From JAHBXE01 sp044222195 (GTDB taxonomy: Bacteria; Planctomycetota; Phycisphaerae; Phycisphaerales; UBA1924): DNA of 64,000 nucleotides. A program made the translations under genes and the position numbers. The notes beneath the pieces are model-generated. The model did no database searches. It saw nothing but the letters and a program-made list of their open reading frames with translations, and was not told the DNA's origin. Shown here piece after piece: positions 1-7,695 of this stretch (positions are counted from its first letter, which is position 1; each line of letters begins with the position of its first letter). The DNA lies in contig JBGANS010000001.1 in assembly GCA_044222195.1 (NCBI GenBank), positions 186,001 to 250,000 on the forward strand. Direction: 5' to 3'.

Positions 1-544
1 GTGGGGGTGGTGGGGGTGGGATGGGTGATGGGGCGAGAGGTGGGGGGATGGGTTCGCCGAGTTTTCGGAGGAGAGCGCCGGCGCTGCGGCGTGCGGTTTC
101 CCGTTGGCGGTTGAGGGCGTTGATGGAAGCGATGTCTTTGGGTGGGAGTTGCGTGGATTCGGCGGCGAGGTAGGCGCCGGTGATGAGGCGGAGGGTTTCG
201 AGGGCCTGGTGCTGGAGGAGGGATTGGGTGAGCCGGGTGCGGCGGAGGGCGAGGGCTTCCATCTGGTCGAGGGTGTGGGACGTTCTTGGGTCGTTGAAGA
301 AGGCGGTGAGGTCGTCGAAGGAGAGATTGTGGGAGCGCGCGAGGTCGGGGAGAGAGAGCTCGAGGCGGGTGAACTGGTCGAGGAGGTCCTGGCGGGCGGC
401 GGGGGAGAGGCGGTCGTAGGGAGAGGGAGAAGGATTGGAACGCAGAGGACGCGGAGAAGGAGAAGAAGCGGAGGAAGACTCGGAAGAGTTCAGATTCGGA
501 TTCGAGGTGGGGAGGGGAGAAGAGGAAGCGGAAGAAGAAGCCAC
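1..544 (-). CDS. Hypothetical protein, C-terminus beyond left edge
   Basis: The frame is open on the minus strand from the window edge and reads as a helical protein with no family I recognise. After a Ser/Pro-rich N-terminus comes a helical stretch with the look of a helix-turn-helix (LSLPDLARSHNLSFDDL), then a charged helical segment (INALNRQRETARRS) and a proline-rich tail. No in-frame ATG exists in the well-conserved part until DQMEAL, so I use the GTG at 544. The start is uncertain because the Ser/Pro-rich N-terminus overlaps a dispersed CGCAGAG-type repeat (439-460), which may be an insertion. A DNA-binding role is only a guess from the helical pattern. Confidence 0.5.
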   Translation of the reverse strand, partial: MASSSASSSPLPTSNPNLNSSESSSASSPSPRPLRSNPSPSPYDRLSPAARQDLLDQFTRLELSLPDLARSHNLSFDDLTAFFNDPRTSHTLDQMEALALRRTRLTQSLLQHQALETLRLITGAYLAAESTQLPPKDIASINALNRQRETARRSAGALLRKLGEPIPPPLAPSPIPPPPPP

Positions 545-561
545 AGATGGACACAGATGTG
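439..561. repeat. Dispersed CGCAGAG-type repeat fragment plus ACAGATG repeat
   Basis: AACGCAGAGGACGCGGAGAAGG at 439-460 matches the arms of the elements at 11117, 14499 and 16883. A second short direct repeat, CACAGATGGACACAGATG, lies at 542-559. No inverted partner is evident here, so this looks like a decayed or partial copy. Confidence 0.5.
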
Positions 562-1119
562 AAGAATGTGAAGAAGAAGGCGTGGAATGCGCGGATGGAG
601 GGGAGTTGAGTGGCGGTTCCTCCGCCCCTGCCGGGGCGGGGTTGAGTGGGGGAGAGGATTCCACGGGTTCCGCTGCGCTTCGCCCGTGGCTACAGCCCTG
701 CGCCCCGTTGGGGCTTTCGGAGTGGAGGCCGTTGGAAAGACGAAAGACGGGGAGGTGGATCGGGGGGTGGGTGGGAAGGTGAGCGGTGGGACAGACTGGA
801 GAGCAAGTTGCGACGGGATGGGTGGATGAGTGGGTGGCGGTGGACATGGGACCCTCTATAGAGGGGTGGAGGGCCGGGTTTGTGCGCGCGCCGGTGGCCG
901 GGGGGGCAGGCGAGCGGAGGGAGGAGAGGGAGAGAGAGGGGAAAGGAGGAAGAGGGAGCGGACTGGGGCGTGATGAGGCGATGAGAGATGGAGCCTGGTA
1001 GAGAGAGGTGCGCGGGGCTTGCAAAGCCCCGCCCCGAGTGAGGGGCGGGCAGTGACTGGTGGTGAATGAGGATGTACAGGCGGGAGGGCTGTACCACCGG
1101 GAGCATGGAGTGTTTGGAG
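545..1119. other. Intergenic region with several palindromes
   Basis: No convincing gene in 575 bases. The open frames here have Pro/Ser/Arg-rich translations typical of GC-rich spacer. Short perfect palindromes are present: CCGCCCC/GGGGCGG (622-639), CCACGGG/CCCGTGG (661-689) and CCCC/GGGG (702-712), then the hairpins at 1012-1048. The 3-prime end of the TolC-like gene lies at 1120. Confidence 0.5.
1012..1048 (-). terminator. Possible hairpin terminator after TolC-like gene
   Basis: Two overlapping GC-rich stems, GCGGGGCTT/AAGCCCCGC (1012-1032) and CCGCCCC/GGGGCGG (1029-1048), lie about 70 bases after the stop codon of the minus-strand efflux gene. There is no T-tract, so intrinsic termination is unproven. 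Confidence 0.3.
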
Positions 1120-3051
1120 CTAGCGGAGTTGGTCGCGGATGCGGTCGAAGAGGCGGGGGTTGTGGGGGCCGACTGGGGCGACATCCTGCTTGTCCTTGGG
1201 GAGGACTTTGCCGTCGGGGGGGTTGTCGAGGCCGGACCTGGTGAGGTCGGCGTCGGCGTCGGGGACTTTGAAGTCGATGGCGTTGTGTTCGAGGCCGGTG
1301 CCCATGGCGGAGTAGAGGGCGGCGAGGGCGACGTTGTAGTCGGCGAGGGCCTGGATCTCGTCCTGCTCGGCCTGGGCGAGGGCTTCCTGCTGGCGGAACT
1401 GGAAGTCGAGGGACTGGACGTCGCGGTTGCGGACGACGGCGAGCTCGACCTCGAGGGCGCGGAGGTTTTCGGAGCGGGCGATGCGGGTGGCGCGGGACTG
1501 TTCGATGAGCTTGTAGCCGGCGACGACGGCGCGGAGGGCCCGCTTGGACTCGACGAGCACCTGCTGGATGGTGTTGCGGTAGGCGATGGTGGCCTGCATG
1601 CGTTCGAAGCGGGACTTGCGGTACGCGGCTTCGGCGGCGCGATTGCCCAGGGGCTGTTCGAACTGGAGGCCGATGAGGTAGTCGATGAAGTTGCCGTCGA
1701 CGGATTCGTCGTAGACGTCGCGGAAGTCGTTGCCGAGAGCGGAGATGCGGGTCTGGAGGCGGAGGTCGAGCTTGGGGAGGCGGGCGTTGTCGGCGACCTG
1801 GAGGCGGATGGAGGTGTTGTCGATGGAGAGGACGGCCTGCTGGGCCTCGGGGCGGTTGCGGGCCGAGGCGATCATGACGTCGAGGAGGGAGAAGCTGATG
1901 GGGGCGTCGAGGGCGTCGTCGACGGGGACGAGGAGGGTTTCTTCGCCGACGGGGTGGGTCGGATCGTTGATGAGGACCTTGAGGGCGTCGCTGGCGGAGC
2001 GGAACGCGTTCTGGGCGCGGGTGATCTGCTGTTCGCGGTTCAGAACTGTGGATTGGGCGTCGGCGATCTGGGCGGGGGTGGCGTCGAGGATCTCGCGGGC
2101 CTCGACCTGTTTGAGGACGCGCACGCCGCGGTCCCGCAGGCGCTCGAGGATGAGGAGGTTGCGGTGGGCCTGGACGAGCTGCCAGTAGGCGCGTTCGGTG
2201 TCGGAGCAGGTCTTGAGGAGGTTGGCCTTGAGCTGGCAGACCTGGTCGCGTTCGGAGTTTCGGGCGAGGCGGACCTGTGCCTGGTTGACGTCGGAGCCGA
2301 AGGCGCGGAGGAGTGGCTGCTCGAGGCGGAGGATGAAGGCGAGTTCGTCGGTGGGGTTGGGGACGTTGGTGCCGCCACTCGTGTTGACGTCGGTGTAGGA
2401 GAGGTCCTGCTGGAAGGTGAGCTGGCCGCCGGAGGTGAGAGGGTGGCGGAGGCCGGTGGAGTTGGTGAAGGTGTTGCGCTGGTCGGAGGGGAGGCCGCTG
2501 GTGGTGAAGCCCTGGCGGAACTGGGCGCGTTCCTGGTCGATGGTGTTCCACTCGGCGTTGTTGAAGAGGACGGTGTCGAAGGCGGCCTGGGCGGCGACGA
2601 CCTGGGCCTCGGCGATGGCGGGGGCGAGGCGTGCGAACTGGACCTGGAGGTTGTTGGTGACGGCGGAGTGGATGGACTGTTCGAGGGTGACGGGCGCGAC
2701 GGCCTGGGTCTGGCCCAGGAGGTCCTCATCCATGTGGAAGGAGTTCTTGTCGTAGGAGGCGGGGCCGGCGATGCCCTCGAGCTGGGTCATGATTTCGGGC
2801 TTGAGGTGGAGGCGCTCGATGCTGTTCTCGCGCTGAGTCGCGCGGATGGCGGGGACCTGCTGGGCCTGGGCGATTTCGCGGCGGAGGGAATCGGCGACGG
2901 TGCGGGCGAGGTCGCGCTCGGCCTGGCGAGCGAAGGGGGAGGAGGAGCAGCCGGCGGCGCTGAGGAGGCAGGCGGCGCTGAGGAGGGCCCGGGCGCTTGG
3001 TGCCCCGCTTCGGGAGAGGAGAGCGGGGCGCTTGGGTTCTGTCCTGGGCAT
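1120..3051 (-). CDS. TolC-family outer membrane efflux lipoprotein
   Basis: Outer-membrane channel component of an efflux or type I secretion system. The 643-residue product begins with a signal peptide ending in a lipobox (LSAAGC, Cys35). The rest has the alternating helix/strand pattern of TolC-like proteins: VTLEQSIHSAVTNNLQVQFARL near residue 110 and a second internal repeat in the C-terminal half with the usual helical hairpins (ALAQAEQDEIQALADYNVALAALYSAMG). It is longer than Escherichia coli TolC or OprM. The ATG at 3051 is chosen because it places the signal peptide at the N-terminus; the frame is open further upstream but antisense to the next gene. No membrane-fusion protein or pump gene is adjacent, so the transported substrate cannot be inferred. 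Confidence 0.85.
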   Translation of the reverse strand: MPRTEPKRPALLSRSGAPSARALLSAACLLSAAGCSSSPFARQAERDLARTVADSLRREIAQAQQVPAIRATQRENSIERLHLKPEIMTQLEGIAGPASYDKNSFHMDEDLLGQTQAVAPVTLEQSIHSAVTNNLQVQFARLAPAIAEAQVVAAQAAFDTVLFNNAEWNTIDQERAQFRQGFTTSGLPSDQRNTFTNSTGLRHPLTSGGQLTFQQDLSYTDVNTSGGTNVPNPTDELAFILRLEQPLLRAFGSDVNQAQVRLARNSERDQVCQLKANLLKTCSDTERAYWQLVQAHRNLLILERLRDRGVRVLKQVEAREILDATPAQIADAQSTVLNREQQITRAQNAFRSASDALKVLINDPTHPVGEETLLVPVDDALDAPISFSLLDVMIASARNRPEAQQAVLSIDNTSIRLQVADNARLPKLDLRLQTRISALGNDFRDVYDESVDGNFIDYLIGLQFEQPLGNRAAEAAYRKSRFERMQATIAYRNTIQQVLVESKRALRAVVAGYKLIEQSRATRIARSENLRALEVELAVVRNRDVQSLDFQFRQQEALAQAEQDEIQALADYNVALAALYSAMGTGLEHNAIDFKVPDADADLTRSGLDNPPDGKVLPKDKQDVAPVGPHNPRLFDRIRDQLR

Positions 3052-3182
3052 GGGCGGGTAGAAGGTACACCGAGGCGGAGCCCGAATCAAAGCACGGGAA
3101 GCGGGGTTCTCTGGTATTTGTCCGGGGCGCGCGGGGCGGTGGGGGGCGGGCGTGTGGGCAAGCCTGCGGGGGCGCTTTGCAC

Positions 3183-3188
3183 TACACT
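3183..3188 (+). promoter_or_regulatory. Candidate -10 element TACACT
   Basis: TACACT lies about 85 bases before the ATG at 3274. That gene also has a good ribosome-binding site, so this would be a conventional leadered promoter, unlike the leaderless ones elsewhere in the window. Confidence 0.35.
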
Positions 3189-3273
3189 TGGGGCCGCGCG
3201 GTGCTGGACTTCGGTCTGCGGTGCGCGGGCCCGCCAGGGAGGCGGGGTGTGGGCAACAAAGGAGTACGAAGTC

Positions 3274-4611
3274 ATGACAGTGTCGGTTGCATGGAAGGTG
3301 GCGATGTGCGTGGCGTCGATGGCGAGCGCTGCGCTGGGGCAGGTTCAGCCGGTGACGGCGTTCTACGCGGTGGTGACGGGGGATGACACGCCGCTGCGGT
3401 GCGGGGACAAGGAAGTGCTGTACCCGGTGGCGCGGCTGAGCAAGGGGACCTTGCTGCGCGTGGACGGGCAGGGGGCGGGGTGGCTGCGCGTGGAGTATCC
3501 GACGGGCGTGGTGGCGTGCGTCGGGGCGGACGCGGTGCAGCTTGATGAATCGAAGAAGACGGCGACCTTGACGAAAGAGTCGAAGCTCAAGGCGTTCAAT
3601 ATCACCAACGGGTACCGGGGGAGCTGGAACACGATATTGGAGACGGCGCTGCCGGCGGGGTCGAAGGTGACGCTGGCGGATGCGGAGCCGGTGAACGACG
3701 GGCGCGGGAACGCGGGGTACAAGATTGTGCCGCCGAGCCAGGCGCGTGCGTACATCCAGGAGGCGGGGACGGCGCGGGCGACGCAGACGCAGATCGATGC
3801 GTACCTGGCGGCGATGACGCCCAAGACGACGCCGAACGAGACGAAGACGCCGGAGAAACTGGCGGTCAAGCCGAACGAGACCAAAGAGGTCAAGCCTCAG
3901 GACACCAAGCCGGACCAGGGCTCGGCGCCCAAGCCGGACGAGACGAAGATCGCGGCGCAGCCGGAGAAGCCGGTGGAGAAGCCCAAGAGCCAGTGGGAGA
4001 AGCTGGAGGCGGCGTTCGAGGCGGTGCGGAAGCAGCCGGTGGAGAGCGCGGAGTACACGGCGCTGATCGGGGAGTTCCAGGCGGCGGTGGACAAGATGCA
4101 TGAGACAGGGCCGGAGGCGTCGGTGCGCCGGCGGCTGGCGATGCGGCTGGAGTTCCTGAAGCTGCAGGTGGACACGCAGGCGGCGGCGCGGCGGACGGCC
4201 GAGGCGACACAGCAGCTCAGCGCGGAAGAGCTCAAACTCGCGGAGCGGATGAAGGATGTCGAGAAGACGCGGCAGTACACGATCGTGGGCCGGCTCTCGG
4301 CGAGCACGATTTACGATGGGAAGCGGCTGCCCCTGATGTTCCGGATCATGGCGGTGGGCGGGCAGTCGTCGCGGACGCTGGCGTACCTCAAGCCCGACGA
4401 GAAGCTGAAGATCGAGGCAAAGCTGGGGTCGGTGGTGGGCGTGCTGGGTGAATCGCGGATGGACCCGACGCTCAAGAGCAACGTGATCACGCCGCTGCGG
4501 GTGGACACGCTGGAGGCGGCGCCGACGCCGCCGGCGAATCCGGCCTCGAACGAGCCGGCGCCGGGGCAGACGCCTTCGGCGAATGTGCCGACGACGCCGG
4601 GCGGGAACTGA
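3274..4611 (+). CDS. Secreted SH3-like domain protein with coiled coil
   Basis: A 445-residue protein of unknown function. It starts at an ATG with an AAAGGAG ribosome-binding site (3258-3264). A signal peptide (residues 1-22, ending ASAALGQ) is followed by a bacterial SH3-like domain (about residues 30-85; LRCGDKEVLYPVARLSKG, GWLRVEYP) and a second small domain. A Lys/Glu/Pro/Thr-rich linker (about 180-245) and a charged helical, probably coiled-coil region (about 250-345) come next, then a beta-rich C-terminal domain and a Pro/Ala tail. SH3-like domains of this kind often bind cell-wall peptides, so a periplasmic envelope role is likely. It is divergent from the TolC-like gene, with about 220 bases between the two starts. 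Confidence 0.7.
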   Translation: MTVSVAWKVAMCVASMASAALGQVQPVTAFYAVVTGDDTPLRCGDKEVLYPVARLSKGTLLRVDGQGAGWLRVEYPTGVVACVGADAVQLDESKKTATLTKESKLKAFNITNGYRGSWNTILETALPAGSKVTLADAEPVNDGRGNAGYKIVPPSQARAYIQEAGTARATQTQIDAYLAAMTPKTTPNETKTPEKLAVKPNETKEVKPQDTKPDQGSAPKPDETKIAAQPEKPVEKPKSQWEKLEAAFEAVRKQPVESAEYTALIGEFQAAVDKMHETGPEASVRRRLAMRLEFLKLQVDTQAAARRTAEATQQLSAEELKLAERMKDVEKTRQYTIVGRLSASTIYDGKRLPLMFRIMAVGGQSSRTLAYLKPDEKLKIEAKLGSVVGVLGESRMDPTLKSNVITPLRVDTLEAAPTPPANPASNEPAPGQTPSANVPTTPGGN

Positions 4612-4815
4612 GTCGGGGCTTCAACGCTGAGGGCGTTCAGGGGACCGCACGCCGCGCGAGATGGGGAGCGGCGGAGTGGTGCGCTGGCTGCGGGCTGTGT
4701 GTGACGACTGGAGTGATGCGGCGGCGCGCGTGAATACTCGGCTCGGGGGTAGGTACCAGTATCAATTCAGGTGCGGATTCGATATCGTCCTGTGATTCAG
4801 GCCGGAGGATGCTGC

Positions 4816-7695
4816 ATGGGTTTTCGCGCTGAGGCGGTGTGGGCGGTGTGCGTGGCTGGATTGGCCGCGGGGTTGTACCTGGGCTCGTGCGGGCCTTCGA
4901 GTGAGCCGGCGGGGAAGAAGGGGACGGCGCCCGCGGCGGCGGCGCCCGCGGGCGAGACGGGCGTGAAGCCGGCCGCGGTGGGCGAGGGGATGAAGAAGGA
5001 TGCGGTGGAGAAGTTGTCGGGGATGGCGGGGTGGCACGCGGTGTATTCGGGGCGCGGCGGGTCGGAGGCGGAGATCGTGCGGACGTGGAGCCCGCAGGCG
5101 GCGTTTGCGCTGCGCGAAGCGGAGAGCGTGCACCCGGCGGTTGCGGCGGCGGGGCTGTCGGCGTCGTACGCGGGCGATGTGAAGGTTGAGGAGGCGGGGA
5201 AGTACCGGTTCACGGCACAGATGCGTGGGGGCGTGGCGAAGCTGTCGGTGTACCAGGGTGGGAAGGCGGTGGGGCAGGGCGTTCTGAGCCCGGACCAGAC
5301 AGCGGTTGAGACGGCGTGGGTGGACCTGCCGGTGGGAACGGTGTCGGTGTCGGTGAGCTTTGCGCGCAACGGGGATGGCGCGGCGACGCTGCGAACGATG
5401 TGGGAGAAGGCGGGCGTGGGGAAGGATGGATTCAGGCTGGAGGCGATGCTGCCGGACGTGGTGAACGTGGCCCAGACGGGGGTGGGGGAGGCGAAGGCGG
5501 GGATGTCGGCGCTGCGCGGGCGGGCGCTGATGGGAACACTGAATTGTGCGGCGTGTCATGAGAGCGCGGCGGCCGGGGATGGGGTTGGGGCGGCGCTGTC
5601 GCCCCGGAGAGCGCCGCTGCTGGGAGAGATTGGCCGGCGGGCGTCGGCGGAGTGGCTGATGAAGTGGGTGAAGGATCCGCAGGGGATGAGGCCGGGGTCG
5701 GCGATGCCGCGGGTTGTGAGAGATGATGGGGACGCGGAGGCGGTGGTGCACTTCCTGATGAGCCTTGGGAGCACGCCGGAGTGGCAGGCGGCGGCGAATG
5801 AGAAGTCGGTGCTGGAGGATGGGGCGAGGCTGTATCACTCGGTGGGGTGCGTGGCGTGCCACGGGGTGCTGGATGATCCGGGGACGGTGTTCAAGGAGCC
5901 GGTGCCGGCGGTGAGCGGGGAGAGGGCGGCGCCACCGGCGCCGTTTGGGAAGCTGTCGGGCAAGTGGCGGCCGGCGGGGCTGGCGGAGTTTCTGGTGGAC
6001 CCGGTGCGGTCGCACCCGGGTGGGCGGATGCCGTCGATGGCGCTGAACAAGGGTGAGGCGGACCTGATCGCGACGTACCTGGTGCGGACGTGGGACCCGG
6101 AGGGGTTCACGCCGGGGGCGTTCGCGGTCGACATCGCGAAGGCGGAGAAGGGGAAGGCGGTGTTTTCATCGCAGGGGTGCGCTTCGTGCCACCAGATCGG
6201 GCATGAGCTGCCGAACGTGGCGACGATGATGAGGTCCAAGCCGCTGGCGGAGCTGACGCCGGGGCGGGGGTGCATGGATGAGATGGATGCGAAGTCGCCG
6301 CGGTATGGGCTCAGCGCGGAGCAGAAGTCGGATATCGAGGCGGGATTGGCGGAGATGAAACGGATCGCGGGGCCGCCGGCGCCGTCGCCGATTGACTGGG
6401 GGAATCGGGTGACCGAGGCGTTCAACTGCCGCGTGTGTCACGAGGTGGATGGAACGGGGGGTGTGGCGGAGGGGATTCGGACGTGCTATCGCACGGTGGA
6501 CGATGCGGAGCTTGGGAATGAGGGGCGTTTTCCGCCGCGGCTGACGGGGGTGGGAACGAAACTGACGACGGCGTGGATGAAGAAGGTGATGCTGGAGGCG
6601 GGGCGGACGCGGCCGTACATGATGACGCGGATGCCGCAGTTCGGGGCGGCGAATGTCGGAGAGGCGCCGGCGGCGTTGGCGCTGGCGGAGGGCGTGCTGC
6701 CGGAGGCGGATGTCGCCGGGCCGGCGGTGAGCGATTCGCTGGTGGTGGCGGGGCGGACGCTGGTGGGGGAGAAGGGGCTCAACTGCATTTCGTGCCACGT
6801 GTATGGGAAGAAGATCGCGGGGACGCTGGGGCCGGACATCAACGGGTTTGCGGAGAAGCTGCGGTATGAGTGGTGGAAGCCGTACCTGGCGAACCCGACG
6901 CGGTTCAAGCCGCTGACGCGGATGACGGCGTTCTTTCATTACCCGGACGGGAAGAGCCAGGTGAAAGATGTGTTCGGAGGGGAGTTTGACAGGCAGGCGG
7001 ATGCGCTGTGGGCGTACTTCGTGTCGAGCGGCGGACCGACGAGCGCGGGGGGCGTTCCGGCGCCGGAGGGGTTGCCGGCGGAGGGCGGGTTGCCGCTGAT
7101 CGTGGGATCCAAGCCGGTGGTGTTCCGGACTTTTCTCAAGGATGGCGGGTCGCGGGGGATCGCGGTGGGGTACCCGATCGGGATGCACTTTGGGTTTGAT
7201 GCGACGGGTGTGCGGCTGGTGAACGCGTGGAAGGGTGAGTTCATTGATGCCACGAGTTCGTGGAAGGGACGAGGGGGGATGACGGCGACAGGGCAAGGCA
7301 AGACGATCTGGAAGGCGCCGGCGGGGCCGGCGATCGTGATCGGCCCGAAGCCGGAAGCGTGGCCGGCGGAGGGTGCGGACACGAAGTTTGAGGGGTACCG
7401 GTTGAACGCGGCGGGAGTGCCGACGTTTCTGTACAGGGTTGGTGGGGCGGAAGTCGAGGAAGTGTTTGAGCCCGCGGAAAAGGGGGAGATCAAGAGGACG
7501 TTTGTGGTGAAGGGCCTCAAGGCGGGAGATGTGGTGTGGCTGGCGACGGGCGCGGGAGTTGTGAGCAGCACGGTGCTGGCGAATGTGTCGGAGGATCGGG
7601 CGCAGATGGTGGGGAGCGTCAAGGTTGAGGGGTACACCGCCAAGGAGGCGGGGCCTGTTTCGTTTGCGGTGGTGATGAAGCCGGAGGTGAAGTGA
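4816..7695 (+). CDS. Pentahaem cytochrome c lipoprotein with PA14-like domain
   Basis: Probable periplasmic electron-transfer lipoprotein of 959 residues. The ATG at 4816 follows GGAGGA by six bases; an upstream in-frame GTG (4771) would spoil the signal peptide. The lipobox is LYLGSC. A beta-rich PA14-like region follows (about 70-210). Five CxxCH haem c motifs begin at Cys244, 345, 455, 538 and 657 (CAACH, CVACH, CASCH, CRVCH, CISCH). The last 200 residues form a beta-rich domain without motifs I recognise. The stop overlaps the next start (TGATG), so the two proteins are probably made together: this one accepting electrons, the propeller protein possibly holding the substrate. Substrate unknown. 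Confidence 0.85.
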   Translation: MGFRAEAVWAVCVAGLAAGLYLGSCGPSSEPAGKKGTAPAAAAPAGETGVKPAAVGEGMKKDAVEKLSGMAGWHAVYSGRGGSEAEIVRTWSPQAAFALREAESVHPAVAAAGLSASYAGDVKVEEAGKYRFTAQMRGGVAKLSVYQGGKAVGQGVLSPDQTAVETAWVDLPVGTVSVSVSFARNGDGAATLRTMWEKAGVGKDGFRLEAMLPDVVNVAQTGVGEAKAGMSALRGRALMGTLNCAACHESAAAGDGVGAALSPRRAPLLGEIGRRASAEWLMKWVKDPQGMRPGSAMPRVVRDDGDAEAVVHFLMSLGSTPEWQAAANEKSVLEDGARLYHSVGCVACHGVLDDPGTVFKEPVPAVSGERAAPPAPFGKLSGKWRPAGLAEFLVDPVRSHPGGRMPSMALNKGEADLIATYLVRTWDPEGFTPGAFAVDIAKAEKGKAVFSSQGCASCHQIGHELPNVATMMRSKPLAELTPGRGCMDEMDAKSPRYGLSAEQKSDIEAGLAEMKRIAGPPAPSPIDWGNRVTEAFNCRVCHEVDGTGGVAEGIRTCYRTVDDAELGNEGRFPPRLTGVGTKLTTAWMKKVMLEAGRTRPYMMTRMPQFGAANVGEAPAALALAEGVLPEADVAGPAVSDSLVVAGRTLVGEKGLNCISCHVYGKKIAGTLGPDINGFAEKLRYEWWKPYLANPTRFKPLTRMTAFFHYPDGKSQVKDVFGGEFDRQADALWAYFVSSGGPTSAGGVPAPEGLPAEGGLPLIVGSKPVVFRTFLKDGGSRGIAVGYPIGMHFGFDATGVRLVNAWKGEFIDATSSWKGRGGMTATGQGKTIWKAPAGPAIVIGPKPEAWPAEGADTKFEGYRLNAAGVPTFLYRVGGAEVEEVFEPAEKGEIKRTFVVKGLKAGDVVWLATGAGVVSSTVLANVSEDRAQMVGSVKVEGYTAKEAGPVSFAVVMKPEVK

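Noticed and set aside
1066..3273. Long plus-strand open frame running into the SH3-like gene
   Set aside because: Its translation is Gly/Val/Asp/Glu-rich low complexity and antisense to a clear TolC-family protein; only the part from 3274 is coding.
3052..4101. Upstream extension of the TolC-like frame on the minus strand
   Set aside because: Arg/His/Leu-rich translation antisense to the SH3-like gene; the lipoprotein signal peptide fixes the start at 3051.
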